DNA from: Burkholderia diffusa
Lineage (GTDB): Bacteria; Pseudomonadota; Gammaproteobacteria; Burkholderiales; Burkholderiaceae
Length of the DNA: 64,000 nucleotides
Direction: 5' to 3'
NCBI RefSeq assembly: GCF_902499115.1
Contig: NZ_CABVPN010000001.1
Coordinates: 340,626-404,625, forward strand
The notes under the pieces were generated by a model, which was not told where the DNA came from, searched no databases, and saw only the letters and a program-made list of their open reading frames with translations. Position numbers and translations under genes: made by a program. This document shows positions 44,606 through 53,046 of this stretch, in pieces (the stretch's first letter is position 1; every line of letters starts with the position of its first letter).

Positions 44606-45390
44606 ACGAACCGCATCTGCTGATCGACGCCGGCAACAGCCGGATCAAGTGGGCGCTCGCCGACGCGCAACGCACGCTCGTCGAGACCGGCGCATTCGGC
44701 CATACGCGCGACGGCGGTGCCGATCCCGACTGGTCGGCCCTGCCGCGTCCGCATGGCGCATGGATCTCGAACGTCGCGGGCGCCGACGTGGCCGCGCGGC
44801 TCGACGCGCTGCTCGACGCCCGCTGGCCGGGCCTGGCGCGCACGACGATCCGCTCGCGGCCCGCGCAATGCGGCGTGACGAACGGCTATACGACGCCCGA
44901 GCAGCTTGGCAGCGATCGCTGGGCCGGCCTGATCGGCGCACGGGCGGCGTTTCCGGGCGAGCACCTGCTGATCGCGACGTTCGGCACGGCGACGACGCTC
45001 GAAGCGCTGCGCGCGGACGGCCGTTTCACCGGCGGGCTGATCGCGCCGGGCTGGGCCCTGATGATGCGCGCGCTCGGCACGCACACCGCGCAGTTGCCGA
45101 CGCTGACCACCGACATCGCGAGCGGGCTGCTCGCGGGCGCGCAGGCCGAGCCGTTCCAGGTCGATACGCCGCGCTCGCTGTCGGCGGGCTGCCTGTACGC
45201 GCAGGCGGGGCTGATCGAGCGCGCATGGCGCGATCTCGCCGCTGCGTGGCAGGCACCCGTGCGGCTCGTGCTGGCGGGCGGCGCGGCGGACGATGTCGCG
45301 CGCGCGCTGACGCTGCCGCATACGCGGCACGACGCGCTGATCCTGTCGGGGCTTGCGTTGATCGCCGCGGAAGCGGCGGCGCAGAATTGA
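44602..45390 (+). CDS. coaX: Type III pantothenate kinase CoaX
   Basis: First step of coenzyme A synthesis, phosphorylating pantothenate; cytosolic, ASKHA fold. The 262-residue product has the phosphate-binding LLIDAGNSRIKWALAD, the GSDRWAGLIGARAAFPG motif and ATFGTATTLEALRADGRFTGGLIAPG. The Bordetella orthologue is known as Baf. Coupled by a four-base overlap to birA. Confidence 0.96.
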   Translation: MNEPHLLIDAGNSRIKWALADAQRTLVETGAFGHTRDGGADPDWSALPRPHGAWISNVAGADVAARLDALLDARWPGLARTTIRSRPAQCGVTNGYTTPEQLGSDRWAGLIGARAAFPGEHLLIATFGTATTLEALRADGRFTGGLIAPGWALMMRALGTHTAQLPTLTTDIASGLLAGAQAEPFQVDTPRSLSAGCLYAQAGLIERAWRDLAAAWQAPVRLVLAGGAADDVARALTLPHTRHDALILSGLALIAAEAAAQN

Positions 45391-45628
45391 CGGAAACCGG
45401 TCGGCATCGCGCCGGCCGCGTCGGCCGCGTTGATGCAGGCCCGACTGCGGGCTTCGTCACGGTGAGGATGGAAAGCGGGCGCCGGTGCGGGCGCCCATGC
45501 AGACAGCCGGCCGCACATGCATGCGCCCCGGCCGACGCGTGCGATCGCCGGCGGCAACCACCGCGCGTGCCGCGCGGCCGGCCCGACCGAACGGTTGAAC
45601 GACTGAACAACGACGAGGAGTGTCGACG
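45391..45628. other. Gap downstream of coaX
   Basis: I see no gene or clear terminator in these 238 bases. The sequence is GC-rich with short inverted repeats typical of the genome. The ribosome site of the next small gene is at its end. Confidence 0.4.
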
Positions 45629-45871
45629 ATGCTGCGCTGGCTGATCGCTGTTCTCATTCTCGCGAACCTGCTTGCGTTCGTCGCCGTGCGCGGCGTGTTC
45701 GGGCCGCTGCCGGCGGCAGGCCCGCGCGAACCGGGCGTGCTGTCCCGGCAGGTTCGGCCCGATGCGTTGCATGCGATGCCGCTCGCGCAGGCGAGCGATC
45801 AGCCCGTGATCGGCGGTCCGATCGGCCCGCCGGCCGTGACGGCCGAGCCGCTCGCGGCTTCCGCGCCCTGA
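45629..45871 (+). CDS. Small single-pass membrane protein, unknown function
   Basis: Predicted 80-residue protein. One N-terminal membrane helix (about 4-22, WLIAVLILANLLAFVAV) is followed by a Pro/Ala-rich tail with PVIGGPIGPPAVTAEP. GAGGAG lies 9 bases before the ATG; an in-frame GTG nine bases earlier overlaps that site. It converges on rfaE2 with a 16-base gap. I recognise no family. The good ribosome site and the membrane helix are why it is called. Confidence 0.65.
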   Translation: MLRWLIAVLILANLLAFVAVRGVFGPLPAAGPREPGVLSRQVRPDALHAMPLAQASDQPVIGGPIGPPAVTAEPLAASAP

Positions 45872-45887
45872 CGGCGCGGCACCCGCA

Positions 45888-46373
45888 TCAGGACTGCTGC
45901 GCGCGCACCTTCTTCAGCAGCGCGGTGGTCGAGCGGTCGTGCTCGAACGGAATCGCGAGCGCACGCCCGCCCCAGCTGCGCACGATGGCCGATTCCGGCA
46001 GCACGTCCATGTCGTAGTCGCCGCCCTTCACGAGAATGTCCGGACGGACGGCCTCGATCAGCGACACCGGCGTCTTTTCCTCGAATTTCACGACCCAGTC
46101 GACGCTTTCCAGCGCCGCGAGCAACGCCATCCGGTCGTCCTCGCGGTTGATCGGCCGGTCGTCGCCCTTGCCGAGCATGCGCACCGACGCATCGCTGTTC
46201 ACGCCGACGATCAGGCATGCGCCGAGCGCCTTCGCATCGGCGAGATACGTGACGTGGCCACGGTGCAGGATGTCGAACACGCCGTTCGTGAACACGACGG
46301 GCGAAGGCAGCGAAGCGCGCAGGGCAACCAGGGCGTCGCGGGTGATCAGCTTTCGTTCGAAGGTAGCGGACAT
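45888..46373 (-). CDS. rfaE2: D-glycero-beta-D-manno-heptose 1-phosphate adenylyltransferase
   Basis: Makes ADP-D-glycero-beta-D-manno-heptose for the lipopolysaccharide core. The 161-residue product corresponds to the C-terminal half of E. coli HldE. The nucleotidyltransferase HxGH motif is in FTNGVFDILHRGHVTYLADA, with VGVNSDASVRMLGKGDDRPIN and ILVKGGDYD. The matching kinase (RfaE1) must be elsewhere, as is normal in Burkholderia, where the two activities are separate proteins. Confidence 0.95.
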   Translation of the reverse strand: MSATFERKLITRDALVALRASLPSPVVFTNGVFDILHRGHVTYLADAKALGACLIVGVNSDASVRMLGKGDDRPINREDDRMALLAALESVDWVVKFEEKTPVSLIEAVRPDILVKGGDYDMDVLPESAIVRSWGGRALAIPFEHDRSTTALLKKVRAQQS

Positions 46374-46438
46374 GATGAATTTCGGTTGGCGAGAGCGGCG
46401 CGCGGTGCACGTCGCGACGGAACACGGCGGCGCCAGAT

Positions 46439-46468
46439 AAAAAGCCCGCCGGATGGCCGGGCGGGCTT
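46439..46468 (-). terminator. Terminator of the ferritin-like gene
   Basis: AAGCCCGCC and GGCGGGCTT form a 9-bp stem with a nine-base loop, followed on the minus strand by TTT. It is 68 bases past the stop of the ferritin-like gene and ahead of rfaE2. Confidence 0.75.
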
Positions 46469-46535
46469 CATGCGGGACTACACTGCGGCGATCGCGACCG
46501 GCGGAGCTTCACGCCGGCTGCGATGCCGCGCAGCC

Positions 46536-47414
46536 TCAAGCCGGTTGCGCGGCCGACGACGGGCCACTTTCGGACTGCAGGCGTCCGGTGACTTCCTTGC
46601 GGTAGCGGTTCAGCTCCTGGGCGGTCGCGAACGTGCGCTCGAACAGGATCGACAGGTTGTGCAGGATCCGTTCGACGACCTTCTTTTCCCATTCGCCGTC
46701 GAAGCGGATCTGCTCGTCGAGCCAGCGCTCGAGCCATTCCGGATCGGGCAGGCGCGACTGCACGGTGTCGCGCGGGAACAGCGCCTGGTTCACGTGCAGG
46801 TTGGTCGGGTGCAGCGGCTTCTCGGTGCGGCGCGCCGACGCCATCAGCACGCCGATCTTCGCGAACGCCGCGCGCGCGACGTCGCCGCAATTGTTCAGCG
46901 CCTTCTTCATGTAGCGCAGGTAGGCGCCGCCATGGCGCGCTTCATCGCGCGAAATCGTTTCGTAGATGTGCTTGATGACCGGCTCGGTGTGCCAGTCGGC
47001 CGCGCAGCGATACCAGTGGTTCAGGCGGATCTCGCCGCAGAAATGCAGCATCAGCGTCTCGAGCGGCGGCGCCGGATCGAACTCGAAGCGCACCGCGTGC
47101 AGTTCCTCTTCGGTCGGCACCATTTCCGGCCGGAAGCGGCGCAGGTATTCCATCAGCACGAGCGAATGCTTCTGCTCCTCGAAGAACCACACGCTCATGA
47201 ACGCGGAAAAGTCGCTGTCGTGCTGGTTGTCGCGCAGGAACATTTCCGTCGCGGGCAGCGCCGACCATTCGGTGATCGCGTTCATCTTGATCGTCTTCGC
47301 CTGCTCGTCGGTGAGCAGCGAAGCGTCGAACTTGTCCCACGGAATGTCCTTCTCCATGTCCCAGCGGACAGCTTCGAGCGACCTGTAAAGTTCCGGATAA
47401 AGCATGGTGTTCAT
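46536..47414 (-). CDS. Ferritin-like diiron protein (acyl-ACP-desaturase-like)
   Basis: Helical protein of 292 residues with probable diiron ligands in two ExxH-type motifs: FFEEQKHS near residue 78 and SRDEARHGG near 162. Extra Glu residues lie in the other helices (ITEWSALPATEMF, HFCGEIRLNHW). The arrangement resembles the acyl-ACP desaturase branch of the ferritin-like superfamily. No desaturase activity is shown by sequence alone. GGGGTGGGA lies before the chosen ATG. It stands alone with its own terminator. Electron donor and substrate unknown. Confidence 0.85.
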   Translation of the reverse strand: MNTMLYPELYRSLEAVRWDMEKDIPWDKFDASLLTDEQAKTIKMNAITEWSALPATEMFLRDNQHDSDFSAFMSVWFFEEQKHSLVLMEYLRRFRPEMVPTEEELHAVRFEFDPAPPLETLMLHFCGEIRLNHWYRCAADWHTEPVIKHIYETISRDEARHGGAYLRYMKKALNNCGDVARAAFAKIGVLMASARRTEKPLHPTNLHVNQALFPRDTVQSRLPDPEWLERWLDEQIRFDGEWEKKVVERILHNLSILFERTFATAQELNRYRKEVTGRLQSESGPSSAAQPA

Positions 47415-47899
47415 GATGGTCCCACCCCTGTTCTGCGCAATGCGACTTCTCTAAACGTGACTGTTGCCGCGTCGGCGCGCAAGCGCGCCTTTCGCAGCCA
47501 AGACTGTAATTTTACGCGTGTATCCAGCCCCCGGGACGCAGTTTCCGCCTCCGGCAGCCGGGCGGCCGCGTCGCCGCCTTGAAGCACGCCGCGACCCCGC
47601 TCCGCTCGAACGGAACCGGCCGCGCGTGCCTGATGTGGGGGCCGGCGCAGGCCGGCTCGGTGGCGAGCCCGCCCGGCGTCACGCGGTTCCCGGACGGGCT
47701 CCCGTGCGACCGCCGGACCGGCGGGCTGCTCGATATGGTGTATACGGCGGCGGCCATGATAGCACGTGCGCATGACGGTTCCGAGACGCGGAACCGGTCG
47801 CGCGCCGCCACCTGCGGTGCGGCGATCGGTCGCGGGCAGGCGTCGCGAAAACGCAACCGATATGTAAGTTTCATCCGTTTCGGCCCCGCTCTGCTCGCG
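47415..47899. other. Long gap upstream of the ferritin-like gene
   Basis: No gene is supported. On the minus strand TAAAAT at about 47511-47516 could be a -10, with a leader of about 95 bases that contains a perfect GGCGCGC/GCGCGCC dyad around AA (47474-47489). A patch around 47740-47760 contains TATGGTGTATACG. Short open frames here have no family pattern and no good ribosome site. Confidence 0.4.
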
Positions 47900-49126
47900 T
47901 CAGACCCGTATTTCGCCGATCGCGCGGCCGCTCTCCGGCGGCATGCCGGATGCCGGCGCGCTGCCGCCGTCGGCCCCCGCGATCCAGTTCGCCAGCGTGT
48001 CGCGCTGCGCGCGCCCGTCGCGATAGCCGAGCTCGATCAGCTCGCGCGTGAAGGCTTCCTCGAACAGCAGGTAGCTCGCGAACGACGCGCCGGCCGGCTG
48101 GCTGCCGCCGATCGCGCCGAGCAGCCCGCGCATCGTCGCCGGCATCTGCTTCAGGTGTTTCGCGGCGATCAGCTCGATGCGCTCGGACGGCGCGATCGCG
48201 AGCACGTCGACGTGCCGCCAGCCGCTGTCCACTTCGACCTGGTGCGGCAGGTGCTCGATCATCCGGTTGATGTGCTCGATCCGCTCGATGTCCGAGCCGA
48301 TCGAGTCGAGAAACACGCTCGCGAGCACCTGCTGGCCGATCTGCGCGAGCGTCGGGTAGCCGCGCACCCGTCCCGAGCCGTTCGCGGCCGGAATCTCCGG
48401 CCGCGGATCGGCCGCGCCGACGACGACGATCCGGTGCGCGCCGAAGTGGATCGCCGGCGACAGCGGCGCGACCTGCCGGATCGAGCCGTCACCGAAATAT
48501 TCGATCTGGCCGTCGAGCACGAGCGGCACGGCCGGAAACACGAACGGAATGGCCGACGACGCGAGCAGGTGCGATGCCGACAGATCGACGAGCCGCGCGG
48601 TGCGCTGCGCGCGCCGCCATGCCTGGATCGGCTCGGCGGCCTGGTAGAACGTCAGGTGCCGGCCGCTCGAATAGCTGAGCGCCGTCACCGAGAGCGCGTG
48701 CAGCAGCCTGCTCTCGAGCATCTGCTCGATCCGGTGAAAGCTCAGCTCGCGCTGCAGCAGGTGCGCGAGCGGAGCGTTATCGAGCAGCCCGCGCGGCGAG
48801 CGGCGCGCCGCCCAGCCGAATGACATCGTCGCGAGCCAGCGTGCGCCCGCCGCCGCGATGCCGAGCCAGTCGGTGCGATAGACGTAGTCCGCGCGCAGCG
48901 GCTCCCAGAATTCGAGCAGACGCCGCACGCCGTGCGAAAAGTCGTCCGCGTGGCTCGCGATCGACGTCGCATTGATCGCGCCGGCCGACGAGCCGCAGAC
49001 AACCGTGAACGGTACCGTGTGCCGGTTCGGATCGGCCTCGCGCGCGATCTCGGCCAGCGCCTTCAGCACGCCGACCTGGTAGGCGGCACGTGCGCCGCCC
49101 CCCATCAGCACGAGCGCGAGCCGCAT
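47900..49126 (-). CDS. Patatin-like phospholipase
   Basis: Serine lipid acyl hydrolase of 408 residues with a Ser-Asp dyad. The oxyanion loop is MGGGARAAYQVGVLKAL, the nucleophile Ser47 sits in GSSAG and the catalytic Asp213 in FGDGS. The C-terminal third is less conserved. No signal peptide is seen, so it is probably cytosolic or membrane-peripheral. Downstream of phaM by 24 bases, so the two may be co-transcribed. Substrate unknown. Confidence 0.92.
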   Translation of the reverse strand: MRLALVLMGGGARAAYQVGVLKALAEIAREADPNRHTVPFTVVCGSSAGAINATSIASHADDFSHGVRRLLEFWEPLRADYVYRTDWLGIAAAGARWLATMSFGWAARRSPRGLLDNAPLAHLLQRELSFHRIEQMLESRLLHALSVTALSYSSGRHLTFYQAAEPIQAWRRAQRTARLVDLSASHLLASSAIPFVFPAVPLVLDGQIEYFGDGSIRQVAPLSPAIHFGAHRIVVVGAADPRPEIPAANGSGRVRGYPTLAQIGQQVLASVFLDSIGSDIERIEHINRMIEHLPHQVEVDSGWRHVDVLAIAPSERIELIAAKHLKQMPATMRGLLGAIGGSQPAGASFASYLLFEEAFTRELIELGYRDGRAQRDTLANWIAGADGGSAPASGMPPESGRAIGEIRV

Positions 49127-49150
49127 GATCGACCTGCTATCCGGTTCGCG

Positions 49151-49909
49151 TCACGTCGAGCGCTTCGGCGGACGCGTTTCGGGCGACGAGGCCGCCGCCG
49201 CGCGCGCCGCGGCCGATCCTGCCGGCTTCGCACGCTTCGCGGCCGGCTTGCGCGGCGCGGCGGCCGCGGCCGCAGCCGGTGCGGGCTGCTCCGCCCGCGC
49301 CGTCGATGCGGTCTGCCCGGACGGCGCGGCGCCCGGCTCCGCGGGCTGCGCGCCCGGCTGCGTCATCGCGAGGCTCGCGAGCTGGTTGAACTGCGCCTGC
49401 AGCAGGTTCCACCAGCCGGCCGGATCGAACGCCTGCTGCGCGGCGTCGCCTGCCGGCGGTGCGTCAGCCGCGCCAGCGGCATCCGGCGCTTGCGGCGCAT
49501 CGGCGCGCGGCGCGGACGCCGCTTGCGCGGCCGCGACCGCCGCTTCCTCGGCCGCCGACATCGAGCTTTGCGCGAACGCCCCGAACGCACGCAGCGTCGC
49601 GAGCGTCGCGCGCTGCACCTCGAGCGCCTGGATCGCGGACTGCAGCATGCCGAGATTGAGCTTGAGCCACTGCTCGACCGCGCGCAGATCGGTGATTCGC
49701 TTGTCGAGCTCCTCGACGCTCGTGAGCGGCGCCATCATGTCGGACATGCTCGACAGCGACGGCGGCAGCCCCGACGCGGCGCCGGGAAACGACGCCATCC
49801 CGCCGAACGGCGACATCCGCATCATGTCCCACATCCGGTCGAGCATGTCGGCAGGCTTGAAACCGGCAAAGCCGGCAAAAGGATTGGAGCCGGGGGCATC
49901 GGTCGTCAT
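49151..49909 (-). CDS. phaM: Polyhydroxyalkanoate granule protein PhaM
   Basis: PHA granule-associated protein of 252 residues. In Ralstonia eutropha, PhaM activates PHA synthase and links granules to DNA. The N-terminus FKPADMLDRMWDMMRMSPFGG and the coiled core LDKRITDLRAVEQWLKLNLGMLQSAIQALEVQRATLATL are characteristic. A second conserved piece is FDPAGWWNLLQAQFNQLA. The C-terminal tail is rich in Ala, Lys and Pro, like the DNA-binding end of PhaM. No other pha gene is in the window. Confidence 0.9.
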   Translation of the reverse strand: MTTDAPGSNPFAGFAGFKPADMLDRMWDMMRMSPFGGMASFPGAASGLPPSLSSMSDMMAPLTSVEELDKRITDLRAVEQWLKLNLGMLQSAIQALEVQRATLATLRAFGAFAQSSMSAAEEAAVAAAQAASAPRADAPQAPDAAGAADAPPAGDAAQQAFDPAGWWNLLQAQFNQLASLAMTQPGAQPAEPGAAPSGQTASTARAEQPAPAAAAAAAPRKPAAKRAKPAGSAAARAAAASSPETRPPKRST

Positions 49910-49988
49910 ACGGGCATCCTGGTTGGCTGGGTGGGCGAAGCGGTCGGCACGAGTCGTGCGGCCGCCCTTGGTCCGATCATAACGCGCG

Positions 49989-50816
49989 TCAGAACGGTGC
50001 GTCGCCGGGGAAGTCTGGCGGGCGCCGCTCGCGCAGCGAGCGGATGCCCTCCTGAACGTCGGGCCCCGAGAAGCCCATGAATTCGAGCGCGAGCGACGTA
50101 TCGAAGGTCGGCCCGGCGCTGCGCAGCCAGTTGTTCAGCGCGTACTTGGTCCAGCGGATCGCCGACTGGGATCCGTGCGCGAGCCGCTCCGCGACCTCGT
50201 ACGCCTTCGGCAGCAGGTCCGCCGGCTCGACCGCGAGCGACACGAGGCCGATCCGCTCGGCCTCCTCGCCGCTCACCGGTTCGCACAGCAGCAGGTAATA
50301 CTTCGCCTTCGCCATCCCGCACAACAGCGGCCACACGATCGCCGCGTGATCGCCGGCCGCGACGCCGAGCCGCGTATGGCCGTCGATGATGCGCGCATCC
50401 TTCGCGGCGATCGAGATGTCGGCGAGCAGCCCGGCGACGAGCCCCGCGCCGACGGCCGGGCCGTGCATCGCGGACACGATCGGCTTGCTGCAGTTGATCA
50501 CGTTGTAGACGAGGTCGCGCGCCTCGCGCCACACGCGGGCGCGCACGTCGAAGTCGTTCGCCATCGCCTCGACGAGCGCGAGATCGCCGCCCGCCGAAAA
50601 ACCCTTGCCCTCGCCGCGGATCACCGCGACGCGCGTGTCGGGATCGCGGTCGACGTCGCGCCAGATGTCGGCGAGCTCGCGATGCATGCGCTCGTTCGCG
50701 GTCGCGAGGCCGCTGCGGTTGGCGCCCTCGCCGCTCATCACGATGTCGAGCACGCCATGATCGCGGCGCGTCACCTTCAATGCTTCGTAACCGCCGTATG
50801 CGGCGAGATCGGCCAT
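49989..50816 (-). CDS. Enoyl-CoA hydratase/isomerase family protein with atypical active site
   Basis: Crotonase-fold protein of 275 residues. The oxyanion loop (GKGFSAGGDLALVEAM) and GPAVGAGLVAGLLADISIAAKDARI are present. The two usual hydratase glutamates are not: the first position is in GAGLVAG and the second region reads HTRLGVAAGDHAAIVWPLLCGMAKAKYYLL, with an Asp-His instead. It is therefore not a standard hydratase; other crotonase chemistry is possible. GGGAG precedes the start. Together with the FAH-family gene it lies opposite an IclR regulator. Confidence 0.88.
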   Translation of the reverse strand: MADLAAYGGYEALKVTRRDHGVLDIVMSGEGANRSGLATANERMHRELADIWRDVDRDPDTRVAVIRGEGKGFSAGGDLALVEAMANDFDVRARVWREARDLVYNVINCSKPIVSAMHGPAVGAGLVAGLLADISIAAKDARIIDGHTRLGVAAGDHAAIVWPLLCGMAKAKYYLLLCEPVSGEEAERIGLVSLAVEPADLLPKAYEVAERLAHGSQSAIRWTKYALNNWLRSAGPTFDTSLALEFMGFSGPDVQEGIRSLRERRPPDFPGDAPF

Positions 50817-50934
50817 GCGCAGCTCCCGGGTTCGTGAAATGCTTGAAACGCCTGAATCGAGTGTAGCCAAGCCCGCGCGGGCAAACATCAGGCGAAACCC
50901 GGCGCGCGGGCCGGGACCGGGTTTCGCGCGGACG

Positions 50935-51927
50935 TCAGGCCGCGCCGTCGGGCGGGGCGACCGCCTGCTCGATCGCACCGAAGATCGACTTGCCGGCCGC
51001 GTCGAACATTTCGATGCGCACGGTGTCGCCGTAGCGCATGAATTCGGTCTGCGGCGCGCCGTGCTCGATCGTCTCGAGGCAGCGCTTCTCGGCGATACAG
51101 CAGTAGCCGCGCTTCGCGTCCTTGTTCGACACCGTGCCCGAGCCGACGATCGAGCCGGCACGCAGGTTGCGCGTCTTCGCCGCATGCGCGATCAGCTGGC
51201 CGAAGTGGAACACCATGTCGGTGCCCGCGTCGGGCTGGCCGACCTTCTTGCCGTTCCAGTGAACGATCATCGGCCGGTGCACGCGGCCTTCGCGCCATTC
51301 GTCGCCGAGTTCGTCGGGCGTCACAGCGACCGGTGCGAATGCGGTGGCCGGCTTGCTCTGAAAGAAACCGAAGCCCTTCGCGAGTTCGGCCGGAATCAGG
51401 TTGCGCAGCGACACGTCGTTCACGAGCGTGACCAGCCGCACGGCCTTCAGCGCGTCGTCGGGCGATGCGCTCATCGGCACGTCGCCGGTGATCACCGCGA
51501 CCTCGGCCTCGAAGTCGATGCCCCACGCCTCGGACGGGCACACGATGTCGTCGCGCGCGCCGAGGAAATCGTCGCTGCCGCCCTGGTACATCAGCGGATC
51601 TGTCCAGAACTCCGGCGGCATCTCGGCGCCGCGCGCGCGGCGCACGAGCTCGACGTGGTTCACGTACGCGGAGCCGTCGGCCCACTGGAAGGCGCGCGGC
51701 AGCGGCGCCATGCAGTTCGCCGGGTCGAACGCGAACGCGTTGCGCGCGCGGCCGTGGTTCAGCGCGTCGTACAGGTCGCGCAGCTGCGGCGCGTAGAACG
51801 CCCAGTCGTCGAGGACGCGCTGCAGCGTCGGTGCGATCGCATCGGCGATCGCCGCGGTGTGCAGGTCGCGCGACACGACGATCAGCTGGCCGTCGCGCGT
51901 GCCGTCCTTCAGCGATGCAAGTTTCAT
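50935..51927 (-). CDS. Fumarylacetoacetate hydrolase family protein
   Basis: C-C bond hydrolase or decarboxylase family member, 330 residues. Metal ligands appear in GIDFEAEVAVITGDVP (two Glu) and TLVNDVSLRNL (Asp). Further family features are GFGFFQSKPATAFAPVAVTPDELG and GSGTVSNKD. An N-terminal domain of about 80 residues precedes. The actual substrate (fumarylacetoacetate or another aromatic-cleavage product) is not fixed by sequence. It lies 118 bases upstream of the crotonase gene and diverges from the IclR regulator. Confidence 0.92.
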   Translation of the reverse strand: MKLASLKDGTRDGQLIVVSRDLHTAAIADAIAPTLQRVLDDWAFYAPQLRDLYDALNHGRARNAFAFDPANCMAPLPRAFQWADGSAYVNHVELVRRARGAEMPPEFWTDPLMYQGGSDDFLGARDDIVCPSEAWGIDFEAEVAVITGDVPMSASPDDALKAVRLVTLVNDVSLRNLIPAELAKGFGFFQSKPATAFAPVAVTPDELGDEWREGRVHRPMIVHWNGKKVGQPDAGTDMVFHFGQLIAHAAKTRNLRAGSIVGSGTVSNKDAKRGYCCIAEKRCLETIEHGAPQTEFMRYGDTVRIEMFDAAGKSIFGAIEQAVAPPDGAA

Positions 51928-52053
51928 GGGGTATCTGCCGTTGTAGTGACGATGGAGGGAATCTATTTTACGATGGTGAATCCGCGCGGCGCGCCACGAT
52001 CGTGCACGCCGTTTTCGTCCCGACTCTTGCCGCCTTGTCGCGCCCCGTTGCCC

Positions 52054-52929
52054 ATGCCCGCCAGCCCGCTTCCCGACGACGATCTCGCCGATTCCGACAC
52101 CGACGACACCGGCTCCGGCGAGCATGGTGAAGGCGGCGAGAAGGTCCGCTCCGGCATCCAGTCGATCGAGGTCGGCTTCCGCCTGCTCGACGTGCTGACG
52201 AGCGAGCCGCGCGCGATGATGCTGCGCGATCTCGCGCAGCGCGCGGGCATGAGCCCGGCGAAGGCGCACCGCTATCTGGTCAGCTTCTCGCGGCTCGGCG
52301 TCGTGTCGCAGGATCCCGTGTCGGGCCGCTACGAACTCGGCGGCTTCGCGCTGCAGATGGGGCTCGCGCGGCTCGCGCGCGTCGACGGCGTGAAGCTCGC
52401 GCGGATCGCGCTGACCGAGTTGCGCGACCGCGTCGACCAGACGGTCGGCATCGCGGTGTGGGGCAACCAGGGGCCGACGATCGTGCACTGGATGGAATCG
52501 AGCCATCCCGCGAAGGCGTCGCTGAAGCTCGGCGACGTGATGCCGCTGCTCGGCTCCGCGACGGGCCTGCTGTTCGCCGCGTACCTGCCGCGCAGCAAGA
52601 CCGCGGCGATGCTGGAACGCGAGCTCGCCGATACGCGCCGCTCGCCGCATCACGGCGGCCCGCGCACGCTCGACGAGGTCGAGGCGGTGCTCGCCGACGT
52701 GCGCGCGCATCAGGCAGCACGCGTCGAAGGGATGCTGCTGCCAACGATCCATGCATTCTGCATGCCGGTGTTCGACGCGGTCGGCGAACTCGCGCTCGCG
52801 ATCGTCGCGCTCGGCCAGGAAGGCATGTTCGACATCGCGTGGGGCGGCGAGATGGACACCGCGCTGCGTGCATGCGCGCAGAAACTGTCTTACGAACTCG
52901 GCTATAGTCCGGACGCGCGCGACGCCTGA
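52054..52929 (+). CDS. IclR-family transcriptional regulator
   Basis: Regulator of 291 residues. An acidic N-terminal tail (about 1-30) is followed by the winged HTH (GIQSIEVGFRLLDVLTSEPRAMMLRDLAQRAGMSPAKAHRYLVSFSRLGVV) and the effector domain (about 100-285; MPLLGSATGLLFAAYLP). It diverges from the FAH-family gene, with 126 bases between them, so it probably controls that gene and the crotonase homologue. IclR proteins commonly govern aromatic or short-chain acid catabolism. The acidic tail is longer than in most members. Confidence 0.93.
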   Translation: MPASPLPDDDLADSDTDDTGSGEHGEGGEKVRSGIQSIEVGFRLLDVLTSEPRAMMLRDLAQRAGMSPAKAHRYLVSFSRLGVVSQDPVSGRYELGGFALQMGLARLARVDGVKLARIALTELRDRVDQTVGIAVWGNQGPTIVHWMESSHPAKASLKLGDVMPLLGSATGLLFAAYLPRSKTAAMLERELADTRRSPHHGGPRTLDEVEAVLADVRAHQAARVEGMLLPTIHAFCMPVFDAVGELALAIVALGQEGMFDIAWGGEMDTALRACAQKLSYELGYSPDARDA

Positions 52930-53046
52930 CACGCGGGGCGTGTGACACCCGCGCGATGTACCGCGAACGCGCGGCGCACCCGGCGGTCCGATGGCTGTGA
53001 CGCGCGAGGCGCGCCGCGACCGCCCCAACCCTGTTCCGTTTCGCCG

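Noticed and set aside
47512..47874. Small minus-strand frame (120 codons) between the patatin and ferritin-like genes
   Set aside because: Composition is Pro/Arg-rich without domain, the ribosome site is poor, and the upstream sequence shows no promoter.
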